Assembly: GCF_014851395.1 (NCBI RefSeq)
Contig: NW_024043372.1
Location: 18,833,665 to 18,897,664 of the forward strand
DNA: 64,000 nucleotides
Direction: 5' to 3'
Origin: Micropterus salmoides
Taxonomy: Eukaryota; Chordata; Actinopteri; Centrarchiformes; Centrarchidae
Part shown: piece after piece, positions 38,258 through 52,230 of the stretch
Numbering within the stretch: the first letter of the stretch is position 1
How the letters are laid out: the number at the start of each line of letters is the position of its first letter
Notes under the pieces: generated by a model
What the model saw: only the letters and a program-made list of their open reading frames with translations
Told to the model about the DNA's origin: nothing
Database searches by the model: none
Program-made: the position numbers and the translations under genes

Positions 38258-41200
38258 TATATACAGTATGTTTACAACAATATACTGTGATCTTACTAGG
38301 GGTTAATTCACATGTTTTATTTTTGTGCATCACAGGCCTTTACATTAAGTGCTGGTTTATTTAAATCTGTTCCATATCCCAGTCTTGTAATTTGATTTAC
38401 TTAAGATCTAAATGCAGACCTACATATGACATGTTCATATCGTTAATCTGTTAATCTTCTAGTATTGTAAGTATTGTACATGAATGAAGGGGTATTTCAT
38501 CAGATACATTTCCGTATTACAGACTTTAGTAGCTCTGCAGACATACTGAAGCTTGCATAATCTGAGAGAAAATAGCACTGTGTTTGGATTTATGTGGGCA
38601 CTAGACATAAGATGATATTTAACATGAAGATGCATTATAGTTTACAGAAGCTATAATTATTTGAAGTCTATTGAAGAATCCCATGGGAGGGGGAGAAGTT
38701 ACCTACATGTTTTGCTTAGATGTCATGAACAGGTATTTTTATGTTTGTGTGTGTCTGTGTATGTGTATCTACACATTCATATGCGCTCATGTGTGTTGTG
38801 GTGATTTATAAATGATAGATAATGAGTTTGACAGATTGCACTGCAACAGACAGATGGCACCATCACTATAAACTTCACATGCATAGTTTTGTTGTAGAGT
38901 CCTTCACCACGACATATGAAACACCTCTCTGTGGCACCTCTCCATCATTTTTGTTTTGTTTTTAGTATCATTTCTCTTCAGTCTCTGCGTGAGCTGTTCC
39001 TTCTTTGAGCTAATTAAGGATCAGTATTATTTTCATCATCTTTCATCGTGTAAGAGTGAATATTAATTAGCTCAGAACAGGTGTTTATTGCCACATTTCA
39101 CATGATTTAAACCCCTCAGTAAGGCTTTTAAAGTTTCCTATACAAGCTTCAGTAGCAGCTCCAGCTGCAGAACAGGCACCTCATGCAGCTTGTTGGATTA
39201 TTCTGCTGTGCCCCGGGACATGAGGGAGGTCGTGTATCAAATCATGTAGATTTCCAGTTCTCCAAAGACCAGATCCTGCTGTTTCTGACAGATGTTTAGT
39301 CCCCACCACATAAAATAGCGACAATGGGCCCTGTGGCAGTTCCTCAGTGGTTTTTACATGCTGGTCGACACCATGGACTGCGCCACTTTGCTTATTACTC
39401 TGGTCAGCCAGTGGTGTGTAATTAATTTATGTTAAACGGAGACATCAGATAGTTACCGCTCTTGACCAAGAAACAGTCATAACCCATTACATTTCTACAG
39501 ATAGTTTATGTACGGACTAAAGAAATAAGATATAACGTGTTTATTAGTGAGCGTTAGAGTTGCTGGTAGGCATATTTTATTTCCTTTAGACACAGCCAGG
39601 CTAGCTGTTTCCTCTGGTCTGCAGTCTTTGTGCTAAGTTAACCTGGCTCCAGATACATATTTGTCATGTAGTGATGGGAGTAGTATCAATCTTCTCATCT
39701 AACATTTGGCCAGAAAGTGTATTTTCCAAACTGTCGAACTATTCATTTAAACTATAAATATAGTCTGAAATATCAGGTTCACACCTCATTGTCCACAGAA
39801 ATGTCTGTGTCCAGGTAACATGTTTTCTTAAAGTACTTCATGCTTAAATTTGTCATACTGTGCTACTGTGTGTCCTCACACCTTCCTGCACTCAGACACT
39901 CTACTCGCTAGGATTCTAGGATACAACTTTGATATTATGCAATTATTAAGCAATTAAGACAATAATTGCTTTACTCCATTATCATGGCTTTGTTGACATA
40001 AAGCAAAGGACTCTCTGTTTCCTGTTCAGAGCCGCCATGCCGGCCAGGTTAATTTACTTAATCGCTGGCTAATTCACTTCATGTAAACCAAACCCATGCG
40101 CAGTAAAATATATTGGTGTCAGTGACAGAGGCTATATTTTTCAAAATTCAGCTCTTCACAGCAGTATTACAAATCTGGAGAGGCCTGTCCAAGTTTTCGG
40201 TGCTCTTCCTGTGGTAAATCCTTGGCATCGTGCCTGATCTGCACATAATAAACGTGTGAATCAATTACACTTGGCATCCTTGCACTGACCTCAATTGTAA
40301 TGTAAAACCACAGGCAGTTAATTAATGGGAGCTGCTCCCAATAGATACTGTATACTCGCACAGATATACTGTATACAAGTATCTGTACATACACACAGTA
40401 TGCAAACACAGCCAAAATGTACATACATACAAACAGTATACAGGACAGATATGCTTCCACCATATCAGCATTTATTTTAGAGTAAAAACGATAAAATGAT
40501 CAACATATTAGAATTTTCATAGATGTAAACCAGAGAGTGATATTTCAACTGCAGAGCACGATGAATTACCATTAAGTGGTGAATACTCTGGTCAGGTAGG
40601 TTTAAGAGCCACCAACATGCATTATTTATGCCTGTATGTATTATAGAAAGGCAGTGCAATACCCTGAGTAGGAAACAGATCTGACCCTTACATGCAGGAC
40701 CTTTTCAGGATGCAGAAAATACAGTGCTTGGAGTCTCAGCGGGCAGAGGCATCAGGAATTAGGTGCTTGTTCTGTGTTCTTACGATTGTCTGGTATATGA
40801 GATGGAGGCTTGTCACTGCATTTATTGGTATTTGTAGCTTAAGCATGTAAAATCTGAAACTATGCAACCCACACAGGTCTATACAACCTCTGTTCCATTA
40901 CTGCACATGTTCCTCCTGAGCCTATAGTACAAATTAACAATAAAGATGCTAAATACAGTCCTGCCAATGATTTAAAAAAGCCCCTAATCACTGAAGCCTA
41001 CCTCTGCCATCCACCCACCCGACCTCCCTGGGATTTGAGACTCAGCAGGAAGCTGCTGACAGAATGAATGTGTTTATTTGTGAAGCCTCTCGGTGTTAGT
41101 CTTCTCTCTTTCACTCCTTTCTGTCTTTCTGTCAGATTTCGGTTTATTTGATGCTATTCTTTCATAAATCCTTAAGGAGTATTTGGGCTGTCCTTTTGTC

Positions 41201-44200
41201 TCAAGTTGTAAACAGAGTGCTCCAGGATCACAGACTGTTTATTTTAAGGGCAACTCCAAACAGACATTTCCCCAATATCAGTTTCACACAATTTGGACTA
41301 GTTGTGCAATAGGTGTGACTGTTTTTGTTTTTTCCCCCTTCCTTTTGCAAACTTGGCTTCTTGATTTTGTAACAAGACTGAGAGTTTACAGCCATGCTAG
41401 CAGCTCCGTAAGGCTGTACTAGGCACTTTGAGCACTTACTAACGCTAGCTGGGCAAAATGCTGAAATGCTGATATTTAGTTTGCACCAAATTTCAGGAGT
41501 CAGGAGAAGTTCATCCTCTGGGCACCATGAATGTCAGTACAAAATCTTCCGCCAATTCTTCAGTTTTGAGAAATTTTAGTCCGGACCAAAGTGGTGGACC
41601 AAGAGATTGACACTGCCATCCCTAGAGCCACGTTGCTGCGTGGCTAAAAACAAAAGATAAGGTATGAGACTTAAGGGCATGTCGTGTCTTGTCAGTTGTG
41701 TTGACAAGTGCTATCCATACTATATTTAACTTATTCTCTCCTGAGCAGTGTAATTCTCCTGAGACAGAGTGTCATATGAGGAAACACTCTAAAGCAATAT
41801 AGATTATTAAGATGAGGGTTTTCGCACACTCGTCATCTATATAAAATGTGCAGGGTTTATTTCAGTCCATCCACGCTGTATTTTTCCTCCCTGTCAAGGC
41901 TACAGTGGTACCTGCATGATGAGTTTAATCAAGAGCTGAAGCAGGCTCCTGTCTTCTCCCAGAGCAATCTCAACTGATCTTTATACTGTAATTAGTGCAG
42001 GCCAGAGCTCAGTAGACTTATGCTCTTCTCATAATACAGTGCAGAAATAGCCAGCTGTGAGCAGGCACACACACACTCACAAACACACATATACGTGCGC
42101 GCCCACAAACACAGATCTAGTAATACATAAGCAGCAGGGGAGAACACTTCACTGCTCGGACTAATATAATGATGAGTATATACTCGTAACTGATTAGATA
42201 ATATTACATACTATATGATGCCAAAGCTGCTGTTTGCCGTCTGGTGTTAATTTTCCAAACTGCACAGCTGTGTGCTCTAGTAGTGGCTTTCACTTCTGCA
42301 CCATCCACTTAAACTCAACCACACAATTTTGCCTGTATTTGATGAATTAGAAAATGTTTAACGTTAACTTTGATTCATTTTTTTCCACTTAATTAGTTTA
42401 TAGACGTTAAACCCATCAGGTAAAAGTGTGACCTGCGGATGTAAAAGAAGATGTGCTCTGTGGATCCTCTGTTGCTTGTAGTCATGTTTCATTAACAATA
42501 AGTTAATTTTATTTGTAAAGCCTTAATTCTGGTTTTACTGTGCAGGACTCAACACAAACGCTCAGTAATTAATGAAATTGTAGAGCAGGAATTTCACAAA
42601 CAACTATGTTCAAGAAGAAATTAGTCACTAAGGCATGAGAGTTGGGAACATGTGACTTATAGTGTCACTGAGGTAAACATAAGCAGGAGCTAATTTGGTC
42701 CAGTGGTCATCATATCATTTAGTTAGTTACAGAGATATGGTGCTGGCCGGCTTCCCCTGAGGGAGGCTGACAGTTTGAATCAACACAATCACCTGCATTG
42801 CAGGTACACACTTATGTAACACAGAAAGCCTCTGAGCAAGATGCTGTCCTGGGAAATAACAATATTTTCATTGGTTCATTCTAGGTAAAGTTTATCAAAA
42901 AGAGGAGCTTATGAAAGAATAGTTTATTAGGAGGCTTTGATGAAGCATTTTGAAGACTTTCCTTTTTGTTTGAAACAGCTCTGCTCATATCAGTGAGTTA
43001 CAGAAAAGCTTTTGTTGTTTTGCTGCTTTTCACATCCCCAGTGAACATTTGTCAAATTGCTTATAATTTTGTTTAAAGAAAACTTTGATATAGGTGTCCT
43101 TATGTTTACTTGATTTAATTATTTACTGCATAGTAATTTGTGTGTGCTTTGATGTCCTGCTGTTAGCTGCATCCACTGCAATGCTACAGCAGAAAACTGC
43201 TCAGCACTTTCAGTAGAAAGCAATTACTGTTTTCATCCTTTAGCTCCAAATCCCCTGAACACCCCCCTCTCCACCTTATAGATAGCATATAGCTGTGCAC
43301 CAATACCACAGGAGCCAACGGGGAAGAAGAAAATACTGAAAAAAACACTTTCCTGCTCTATTATTATTATTATGATTATGATGATTATGATTATTATTAT
43401 TATTATAGATTTTTATGATTTTTATTATTATTATTTAAATCCCAATACTGAATATTTAAAAACAAAATGCTGATTATGATAACATTAAATACTGATCCTC
43501 TGGAAAAAATCTCTGTGTTCTGCTGTTTACGGGGAGTGCAGCATGTGTGTTCATTGAGATCATGCAAGAATGAAGCTATAATCACGTTGTCTTTAGCACA
43601 AGGCAGCAGATTGACAGCAGTTTTCATAATCAATATCTTGAACCAGGACTCGCTAACATGTTTGTTCCATAATTGGAACTGTTAAAGCAGCCCGAGCAGC
43701 ACTCCTGTCCTACCTTGACCTCTCTATCACACAGCTGCAGTGCATTCAAATGGGCATCTTATATAGTTGTTAACAAGGTCAGTACTGCTGCAAGAAAAAT
43801 GTGCCTGCCTTGGAAATGGCAATGTAAATAAAGACTTAAAGCACCTGTTCTTTAAAGGCCATGGTTTGTCATTTGTGTTCATTTTTATGCCCTTGACTCC
43901 TCCAGTGTCCAACCAGACAGTATTAATATGATGCAGTTGTTCACATGAGACTTCTATTAAGAATATAGCATTTATGGCAGTGCTGTATGTCAGTAGTAAA
44001 GATGTAAAATAGTGTATGATCTTGTTATCCAACTATCAGTTACTGTACCTGAGAGATTGCAGCAGAGGGAAAGGCAGCATCATCGCCTCTGGCTTTGTCT
44101 TGGGCAGATATAGCAGAGCGGAACCATTCTACTAGCTAAAATTACACAGATTTGAATTGTCAGGGAGACTGAGGTGGAAAAGTGACAGCCATGCACATTG

Positions 44201-44526
44201 TAACTCCTCAGGGCAGAACAGTTGGCTGCTGTCTGTCACTGCGGAGATTTTGACACTCTCCTCTATTGGCCCATGTTATTTTCATGAGTTTTGTTTTAAA
44301 ATAGACCAGGTCTATTGAACCAGTGTTTTTCATAATGTTTTACAGGAAACTGTAGTTATGTTAAAAGACTAGTTCACCGATATTCAAACAATATACTGTG
44401 CATTTTGTTACATACCCTTTAGATGTGTAACTATATCCATGCAGTCAGTTTTAGTTTTGTTTGTTCAGGTTTTAAGATGTGTGTTACTGAGATTTCCGCA
44501 TTTTGTGGCACTTATAGTATTGGAAA
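38258..44526. other. non-coding intronic DNA
   Basis: No supported exon. It has short CA runs at about 42,066-42,110 and an ATT/ATG-rich simple repeat at 43,358-43,438. Other sequence looks unique and AT-rich. Confidence 0.5.
43358..43438. repeat. ATT-type simple repeat
   Basis: An imperfect run of ATT triplets interrupted by ATG/GATT units and a short non-repeat segment. Confidence 0.85.
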
Positions 44527-44835
44527 TATATATTTAAACAATTCAACATAACATTGACAAAATAATGATCAGCAACTATTTTTAACAACCAATTAATCAT
44601 TCAAGTCATTTTTAAGCAAATATTTAAAAAAGATTCCCAGTTATAGCTTCCCAATTGTCAGTATTTTACTGCTTTCTTGGTTTATGTCATTGTAACTTTG
44701 GGTTTTGGACTGTTGGTTGAACAAAACAAGACATTTGCAGATGTTACCTTGGACTCTGGAAAGATGTGATGGTTCACCATTTTCTGATATTATTAAGACC
44801 AAGCAGTTAATTAATAAATTAAATTGAGATAAATT
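44527..44835 (+). repeat. dispersed repeat family A, copy 5 (fullest)
   Basis: It spans both halves of the family: AACCAATTAATCATTCAAGTC, TTTTAAGCAAATATTTAA, then TGGGTTTTGGACTGTTGGTTG, ACAAAACAAGACATTTGCAG, ACCTTGGACTCTGGAAAG and an end in AGTTAATTAATAAATTAA. It links the half copies at 7,262 and 18,024. Confidence 0.7.
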
Positions 44836-46157
44836 GAGACAATAGATGGCACATCAACAATAAATATAACAGTAAGCTGCAGACATAAACTATTCAGTGC
44901 TTTGGGCAGCACAAACAAAATTCCGTTCACTCCTGTTGGGTTGGTGAAAGAAATCTCAGACACACATATCTCAAAACTTTTGTGAATAAAACCAAAACTA
45001 TCTACATGAATAGAGTGAGGATGGTAAGAAAATATATTAAACATTTTTTGCTATGTGGCTGAACTGACATTTTAACCCTTTTAAATGCTGAATTATTATG
45101 GGACAGAATGCGTCATAGTCAAACAAGCTTACAGTGCTCTAAATTAAAATTTAGGAAGCATGTCGGTGGTTCAGATCAGGCAAACCTACTGAGCGAAGCC
45201 AAAACGTCTCTGGTGAAGCTTTCCAAAAGTTTGTCAGTTCACTTTCTGTAAAATTGCCTGACTGGAAAGTGTTTAATGATGAGAGCCAATCACTGAGAAA
45301 AGTTAGCCTTCAACTGCTCTTATATCGAAGATGTTTTTGCAACAAGAGCAATAACTTTAAATGTAACTTCTCATCCAAACTCAATATTCCATCACAGCTC
45401 ACTTTAAGCATCTTTAATCATTTGTGTATATAAATAGGTCCACTTTAATCCTGCATGCGTTTCATAGGAGACTAGTTCAGGTCTTTGACCACCAATCCAC
45501 ACATTTCCAGCCCCGGCTTCACCTTTCCCAGCAGAGAATGATGCCTCTGTTTTCTTTCAAGCCTAATCATGAGCCAACAGCCACTACACACCCCTCCCTA
45601 GCTTTGTGTTTATGTTTGCGCGCATGTGTGTGTATGTGTGTACGTGCTGGCTTGTGACAGCTCTGCTATGTGATTGAAAAGGGACAGGGTGTGATGGCCT
45701 GGTCCTGACTGGCTTTGATGGACACTCTAATGGGAGGCTTGGATGAGAAGTTAATTGAATGGGCCACTGCTGAACACGAAGAAGAAGAGCGGGCTGCTCT
45801 TCTTCTGTGGGAGGACTCTAATAGCTTGGCCAAGCTTACTGCACAACCACTCAAAGGAGAGAGCCCCTATGATAACAGCACATAGACTGCACTGTATGGT
45901 TTATATGACTCCCTTTTAAATTGCTTTTTAAATCACATAAAGCAGTGTATATGGAGGTAAATTATCTATTGGTAAATGGTTTGTTTCCGTCAGTGCCCTT
46001 GATGCAGCTTTAACTCAAGTCAGAATGCAGTGAATAAGCTTTTTGTTGTCATTTCTTAGATGTGAAATGGCCACATATGCTGGAAGATTTGAAGATCTTG
46101 AGACGTTTTTCTGTGTTTTAATTTCACCCCCAACTGAGGCGGAAACCTGAAATGAGA

Positions 46158-46200
<43 letters not shown>

Positions 46201-48523
46201 TGTGTACACTTTAGCCTGTGTGTGTTTGTGGGTCTGTGTACATTATTGGGTGAGGGGATGGTGCAGGAAATTATAGCAAAATTGGATTTTGGAGAATTAT
46301 TTCTCTGTAAATTATACACATCACTAAATCCACTGTAAATACACCTCAAGACACAGTTTTTAATTGACTTAGAGTAGACACACGAGCCAATGTTGTAGCT
46401 ATGTGTGATGATAGGTAATACTAAGCTCCTAAAATATTCATAGATTCTGAGAAAAAAAAGAGCAAAGGTTCACACTGGCTCATTTAAGAATTACTGTAAT
46501 AAATTGTCAAGTGCTGTGCTCCCTAAGTTTATAGTAAACAGCCAGAGCAGATCAACCTTCACATACACAGCAAGTACAGCTGATAATTTAAACCGATGTT
46601 TTGAAGCCTGAGTTGAAGATTAAGCCGAACACAACAAAGCACATCAGAAATGCACACTTCTGTCCAGTGGCATCAAAAGCAGCAGCTGGGCTCCCTGCGA
46701 CAAATATAGGAGAGCCTTTTGGTAAACAGATGAATAAGCGGATTTAAGCTGCAGGACGGCTGTGAAAGATTGCTCTCTCAGGGAAACAAACTCTTTTTGT
46801 CACATGCAGCACAGAGCTGCCCAGTGTGTTTCCGTAGTCCTGAGTCGACAGAGAGCGATGGACTGTCCCTTCCTCTCTTATCGGAGCTGCTGCAGCCCCA
46901 CAATGTCTGGCTGCAGGCCTACTGAGACCTTCTCTCTTTTTCTCTCTGGGTCACACGCACATGCATACTTTGTTTCATGCACACTGCGCTGGAATTTTGC
47001 ATAGTTTTACAGGGAGTCTTATTATCATCAGGAACTGCATTCAATTATGGGCATAATATACGTTTTTACCTGTTATTTTTTCAGCCATACTAGCAGCATT
47101 GCTCGATCGGTCTGTCAAACACTTTGGTCCCGACTGAAATATCTTTATAAATTTTGGCTGGGTTTCCATGAAATCTTGTGCAGACATTAATAGTCCCCAG
47201 ACGATGGAGCCTACTGATTTTGGTGATCCCTTCATTTTTACTCCTGCTTCACCAGCAGTTGACATTTCTGGTTCAGAGTGAAATGTCTCAACAACAACTG
47301 TTCGATGGGTTACGCAATGTGGCGGAAAAAATAATTGTCGTTGTGTTGACTGTTTATTTTATGCCACGTTGTCAGGCACGTTGACAAGTTCCCAGATCAA
47401 ATTGCTCGTTATGTCCAAAACACCCCCCAAAGATATTGCATTTAAAGTCATAAAGAGAAGCAAATCCACATATTTGAGATGTTTATAAATAACTTAAATT
47501 GTTGTTTGTTAATCAAAACAGTAATCGATTAATTATCTACTTACGTATCTACTACTTGAAAGGGTTGCAGATTTTACAGCATAGTCAAATGTCTCAGCTG
47601 TATCATTTGTCTATATTCATATGAAAAGTGTGCATTCTTCTGTAACAGACCTTCTACCTTATGTGTGAATTATAAATCATTATGACATATTGTGCCTCTG
47701 TTGCTGATAAGGCTTTCCCGAACTGGACTAAAATTCAACCCGTGAACAACATCTAATCTATTACATCTTTTTTGTCCTCTTGCTTGCCAAATGTGTCCAC
47801 CAGCTCCTGTCCATTAATAACCTCCTCAGTTTGCTGTGTCCTCTCCTTAGTTTCCTGTTTCTCTGTGCTTGCCTCTCTCCCCCGAGGGTAGAGAAGTATT
47901 TCACAGCGGATGGAAAACACAGCACTGAGGAGCATGGCTCAAGCATGTGTTGCTGATATTTTATTAAGTGCTGTTTCTCACTTGCCCTCTTCCCTCGGTG
48001 GAGTGTCACTCAGCATTTATTTGATTTTCTTAAACACCTGCGGTCTCAGCTGAGGGGGAGCTGTGAGCCTTGATGTGTTGATTTGAGCTTATATTTTATC
48101 ACGTGCTGCATAATCACGCCCTCTCTCTTTAATCCCAAATGTTTAACACTATTTCCTTCATTTCCTGTTGCTTGTAGATTTACATTTTTCGGTTTGGTCT
48201 TTCTTGTGTCTTTTTCTTCCTGTTCCCTTTATCTTGTTTTCTTTTCTCCCTCAGTCTTGCGGCGACTTCATCTCTCTTCTGATTTCATATTTTCCTTCAG
48301 TACTGTTTCCTCTCTCGGGTTCCTCATTCTTGTTCTACATACTCACAATTATCTCAATATTTATTTATATACCGTGCAACTACCTCCTGCTGCAACCTGT
48401 GCATATCCATATCAATCATATCTGTATATAAAAGGGTTTCTATTCTATTTTTATTTAATTTGTTGTGTCTTATGCTTATCTTATTTTAATTCCCCAAACT
48501 CTCTCTCTCTCTCTATCCCTCAG
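44836..48523. other. non-coding intronic DNA upstream of the first certain exon
   Basis: It contains a GT microsatellite at 46,162-46,194, a TAATCGATTAATTATC fragment near 47,522 that may be the edge of another family A copy, and a code-like minus-strand frame at 47,753-47,935 (see findings). The final 450 bp are strongly pyrimidine-rich, ending in CTCTCTCTCTCTATCCCTCAG, the acceptor of the next exon. Confidence 0.5.
46162..46194. repeat. (GT)16 microsatellite
   Basis: 33 bp of GT followed by an imperfect GC/GT tail. Confidence 0.95.
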
Positions 48524-48715
48524 TGTTGTTGCGTGAGGAGGTGGCCCAGCTTCAAGAGGAGGTCCACCTGCTGAGGCAAATGAAGGACATGTTGAGTAAG
48601 GACCTGGAGGAGACCCAGGGAGGCTGCTCAGCCAATTTGCTCTCCGCCACCGAGCTCCGTGTGCAGCTGGGTGACAAGGAGCAGGAGCTGGACCGTGCCA
48701 AGGAGGCCTTACAAG
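48524..48715 (+). CDS. kazn: kazrin exon: first certain coiled-coil exon
   Basis: The acceptor is a long CT tract plus CAG; the donor is GTCAGG, weaker than average. The exon starts with the last two bases of a Val codon and gives VLLREEVAQLQEEVHLLRQ… to …DRAKEALQ, residues 11-74, with strong heptad patterning of a coiled coil. It contains two ATGs (KDM-type positions) from which a shorter N-terminal form could begin; from memory one mammalian short isoform starts at the equivalent MK-M-L position. This is the most recognisable kazrin segment and the point at which alternative first exons join. The coiled coil mediates dimerisation and, in mammals, partner binding. Confidence 0.97.
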
Positions 48716-50528
48716 GTCAGGAGCCAACACAAGCGTCTTGTCGTCTCACCCAATCGCTTCTTTCCAACAGCTGCCTCGAATATACATCAAATACAGCTGT
48801 CCAAGTGGGAAGTTTCACCCTTCCTAGGTGCATCAAGCAAGAATATGTTTTAAATCCACGTTCTCAATCTGTTTGTTAGTTTTTATTTCTGTGCCATGTG
48901 AAATACTTCCGACATGGAACTGCAAAGATGTAATAAGACCTCTTCTGGTAACACAAATACAGTGCAAAACCAGTGCATATAACAAATATATGCACTGCTA
49001 CAAGCCTAAAGTTTATTTTGACTTCCAAGCGACTGTAAATATAACTACGTCCGTTAAGTCTGCTTCCTTGAAATGGCCGACTTCCACTGCTCGCAACTTC
49101 CTCCCTGACCCAGAGCTAACAATATCAGAATCATTATCCTAATTGGACGAACATATGTTGATTTAGTTCATCAGAATGTTCTTTGATTTTTATACAACAA
49201 ACAAAAATTAATAATTTAATGAACATAAACTCAACAAATTGAACTAATTTAAAACTGACATATTTCAATTCTACAAATCAGACACATGCCCCTGTTGATT
49301 TTCTGATTGTATGTGAAGAGCCAATTTCAGGTTTTACCTTTACCCGAGACACTGTTGCGTGGTTCCCAGTAAAAAGCACAAAAGAAAAGAAAATGAAGAT
49401 CACTTTCAGATCTGTTACAATACATTACAAATCTGCTAACGTTTTTTCAAACTGACATACCACTTTAAACACTGAGTAGTAAAATAGCAGTGGCCTATGT
49501 ACACAGAAAGATCATTGCTTCATCATTTCATGAAAAAGATGATATTGTTGGGAAATGTCTTAAAAATCATTTTTAATTGCAATTTTGTCTTGTATGTGCC
49601 AAAGATGTGAAATGTGTGCACACTAATGGCAACAGTGTACGACTTCCAGAGAAAACCTTATCTTTTATGTTTAGATCTCAATTTTGTGAGGCGAACAAAA
49701 GATACTGCTTGTGTTTAGTCATTATTCAGTCTCAGAAATGGGTGTAGCCCCTGATGAGCAGCCAAGCAGACTCCAGGTTCACTTCATTTTAATTAACATC
49801 CATCAATCATAGCATGATAGCTTAACTCTGAAATATTAATGTGGTATTGATGTAGACTGGAATGTGGTGCTGATTATGTAGTATTGTATTGTTTTAATTT
49901 CAATTTTTGAGTTACATGGTTCTGTCCTCTGCTCTGAGAGAACTGCAAGCTTGTAAAGTGTGTTGTATAACTGCTGCAAAACAAGTTTCAATGTTGAGTG
50001 TAAAATACGAAGACGCTGCACTGACAGGAGGAATGCTTCCTGAGTGATGCATGTGTGCAGTTATGAAAAGCACAGGTTCCAGTCTTTCCTCTCTGTTGAG
50101 CACAGACCCTCAGGAGAGCATTGTTATTATTATTTTTTTTTTTTTGCTTGCAAAGAGCCCCACCAGTTGCATCATGGCTGATGAGATGCCTCTGTAAGAG
50201 AATGAAGTTGAAAGAAATCAGATCTAAATGGTCTTCTCATGGATGAGCCAACAAAGTGTCCACATGGCAGCCGAAACAGTTCCATGAATGAATGATTAGG
50301 TGCCACTGTGACACTTATCTTTTGAGATGATTACATCATTTTCACTGTATAAAAAAAAAAAAAAAATACAAGAAGAAGAAGACAGAAAATCACTAGCTGC
50401 AGCTCCTCCTTAACAGAAGACACAGTGTCACCTTGTGGCTTGCTGTTGCAATTGCAAAGCTTTGTTTATAATTTAGAGGCAGCCAAATCTCATGTGTATG
50501 TGTGTGAATGCGTTTGTCTGTGTTGCAG
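48716..50528. other. kazrin intron
   Basis: 1.8 kb, AT-rich, with poly-T and poly-A runs near 50,130 and 50,350. Nothing coding is visible. Confidence 0.8.
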
Positions 50529-50665
50529 CTATGAAAGCTGACCGTAAACGTCTAAAAGTGGAGAAGGCAGACTTGGTGAGTCAGATGCAGCAGCTGTACA
50601 CAACACTGGAGAGCAGAGAAGAGCAGCTGCGAGAATTCATACGCAACTACGACCAACACCGAAAG
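50529..50665 (+). CDS. kazn: kazrin exon: coiled coil, second certain exon
   Basis: After TGTTGCAG, the two bases CT complete the split Ala codon. The exon reads MKADRKRLKVEKADLVSQM… to …REFIRNYDQHRK, residues 75-120, and ends at a codon boundary before GTAACA. It is highly charged coiled coil, nearly identical to the kazrin sequence I remember from mammals, with conservative changes only. The ATG at the third base of the exon is the Met of the AMKADRK segment. Confidence 0.97.
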
Positions 50666-50958
50666 GTAACACCAACCCAGATGATCGATCAGTAATAGCT
50701 TATTGCAGATATATCTTTATTGGTGAGTATGTTGACCAATAAGACATGTTTGGCCGTTGCAACAGTTTGTAACTGCCATCATTAAAATCATATGTCTCAC
50801 AGAAGCATCATATATCCACCCTTTAAAAAGTTTTGAAATAGATTGCACACAGAATGTAGCTGTGAAATGCTTCTTGACTCGAATGTGGATGTCCATCGAT
50901 CATTCAAAGTGAGCTTGGCTGCGATTAACCATGTCTTTTCTTTGTGTGTGTTCTTCAG

Positions 50959-51129
50959 GAGAGTGAGGATGCAGTAAAAGCCTTGGCAAAGGAGAAGGAT
51001 GTGCTGGAGAGGGAGAAGTGGGACCTGAGGAGGCAGACCAAAGAAGCCACAGAACAGGCTAACACCCTGCGCTCTCAGATGGACATGAAGGAGAACAGGG
51101 TCAAAGAACTGGAGGCCGAGCTCACCATG
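50959..51129 (+). CDS. kazn: kazrin exon: coiled coil, third certain exon
   Basis: 57 whole codons (residues 121-177) after a TTCTTCAG acceptor and before the donor GTGAGTC. It reads ESEDAVKALAKEKDVLEREK… to …ENRVKELEAELTM. Glu/Lys/Leu-rich heptads continue the coiled coil to its end. Both ends are phase 0, so in principle it could be skipped without a frameshift, although it is invariant in the forms I know. Confidence 0.97.
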
Positions 51130-51888
51130 GTGAGTCACCCTGCACATAGACACACTGTTAACTTGGGCACAGTGGTGTCACCTTAGCATCATTATCTTGT
51201 ATTTATTGCACAAATTCAAACAAGGTGTGGGTTTGCAATCCTGTCACTGTATTCATATCAGTTCAAACACATGCAGTAAGCTGCTCATCCCTTCCCTCTC
51301 TCAAAGCATTAAGTCTTTCTCTGGGCTCAGGAGCCTTTTTTCTGTGTTGCCGTATTGTCCCTCGGAGGTATAGTTGTCAGTCTGTGTGTCATTAATCTTT
51401 CTCCTCCCTCTGCAAGTCACAACCACCCACAGATCTTCACATCAAGCTGCATCGCAGATCAGATTTGTTGTTAAATCAGTGCCAGAGCTGCATTGCTGTC
51501 AAGTAACGAAGCTACAAAATATCATTCTCCCTTCTTTTTCTTTCTTTCTTTCTCTTCTCTTCTCTATTTAGTATCTTATTGTTTAACTGTTTCCTCTTAA
51601 ACTAAATGGATGACCACTGAATGCCCTTTCAGAGGCTTCCAATAAAAAAATCCTGTGGAAAACACCGTTTTGGTACAGAAATGGACAGGTTTTTTTGTAT
51701 TCTTTAAAGTGACAAGCTGCTGATATTTAATTATTTATTTTTTTGGTCATGAAAAGACCAAAACCAATAATATTTGTGGTTTGTAAACTGTTATCAGCAG
51801 CAAAATTAATATGTTTTTGGTACTCTAGTGCGTATTTACAGCAACACATATACTTATGCTAAATTTCCGTTTCTCGTGTGTTTCCCAG
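51130..51888. other. kazrin intron
   Basis: 759 bp, AT-rich, with a TTTC-type pyrimidine run near 51,535-51,565. No other feature is visible. Confidence 0.8.
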
Positions 51889-52069
51889 GCGAAGCAGTCT
51901 CTGGCCACCCTGACAAAAGACGTACCGAAGCGCCACTCATTGGCCATGCCCACAGAGCCCGTGGTGAACGGCAGTCAGGAATGGGTGATGCAGGCCGACC
52001 TGCCGCTCACTGCCGCCATTCGTCAGAGCCAACAGACCCTCTACCATGGACATACTACGGACAGACAGG
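51889..52069 (+). CDS. kazn: kazrin exon: linker after the coiled coil
   Basis: Acceptor GTTTCCCAG; donor GTAGGC after one base of a split Ala codon. It covers residues 178-237: AKQSLATLTKDVPKRHSLAM… then …EWVMQADLPLTAAIRQSQQ… This is the end of the coiled coil and the start of a conserved unstructured linker. KRHSLAM has the look of a basophilic kinase site (R-x-S). The segment differs from mammalian kazrin mainly around PTEPVVNGSQ and the His-rich end, where the fish version is shorter. Confidence 0.97.
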
Positions 52070-52230
52070 GTAGGCTCTGTAACATGCTCTGCCTCTCAGT
52101 CCCTGTGCTGCTTGGTGTACCTTTTACAGATGCAACATACTAATAAAGGGTTTCCTGGAAGTCTTTTGTACTAACTGTGGGTATTTTTCAACGTGTGAAA
52201 ATGTGTGTGTGTGTGTGTGGCCACATCCAG

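Noticed and set aside
42681..42860. Possible SINE with GTTTGAATC B-box-like string
   Set aside because: No convincing A box at the right distance and no recognisable body or tail.
48083..48574. 163-codon hydrophobic + strand frame resembling a membrane protein
   Set aside because: It is the translation of a T/C-rich intron end (Phe/Leu/Ser), running out of frame into the real kazrin exon.
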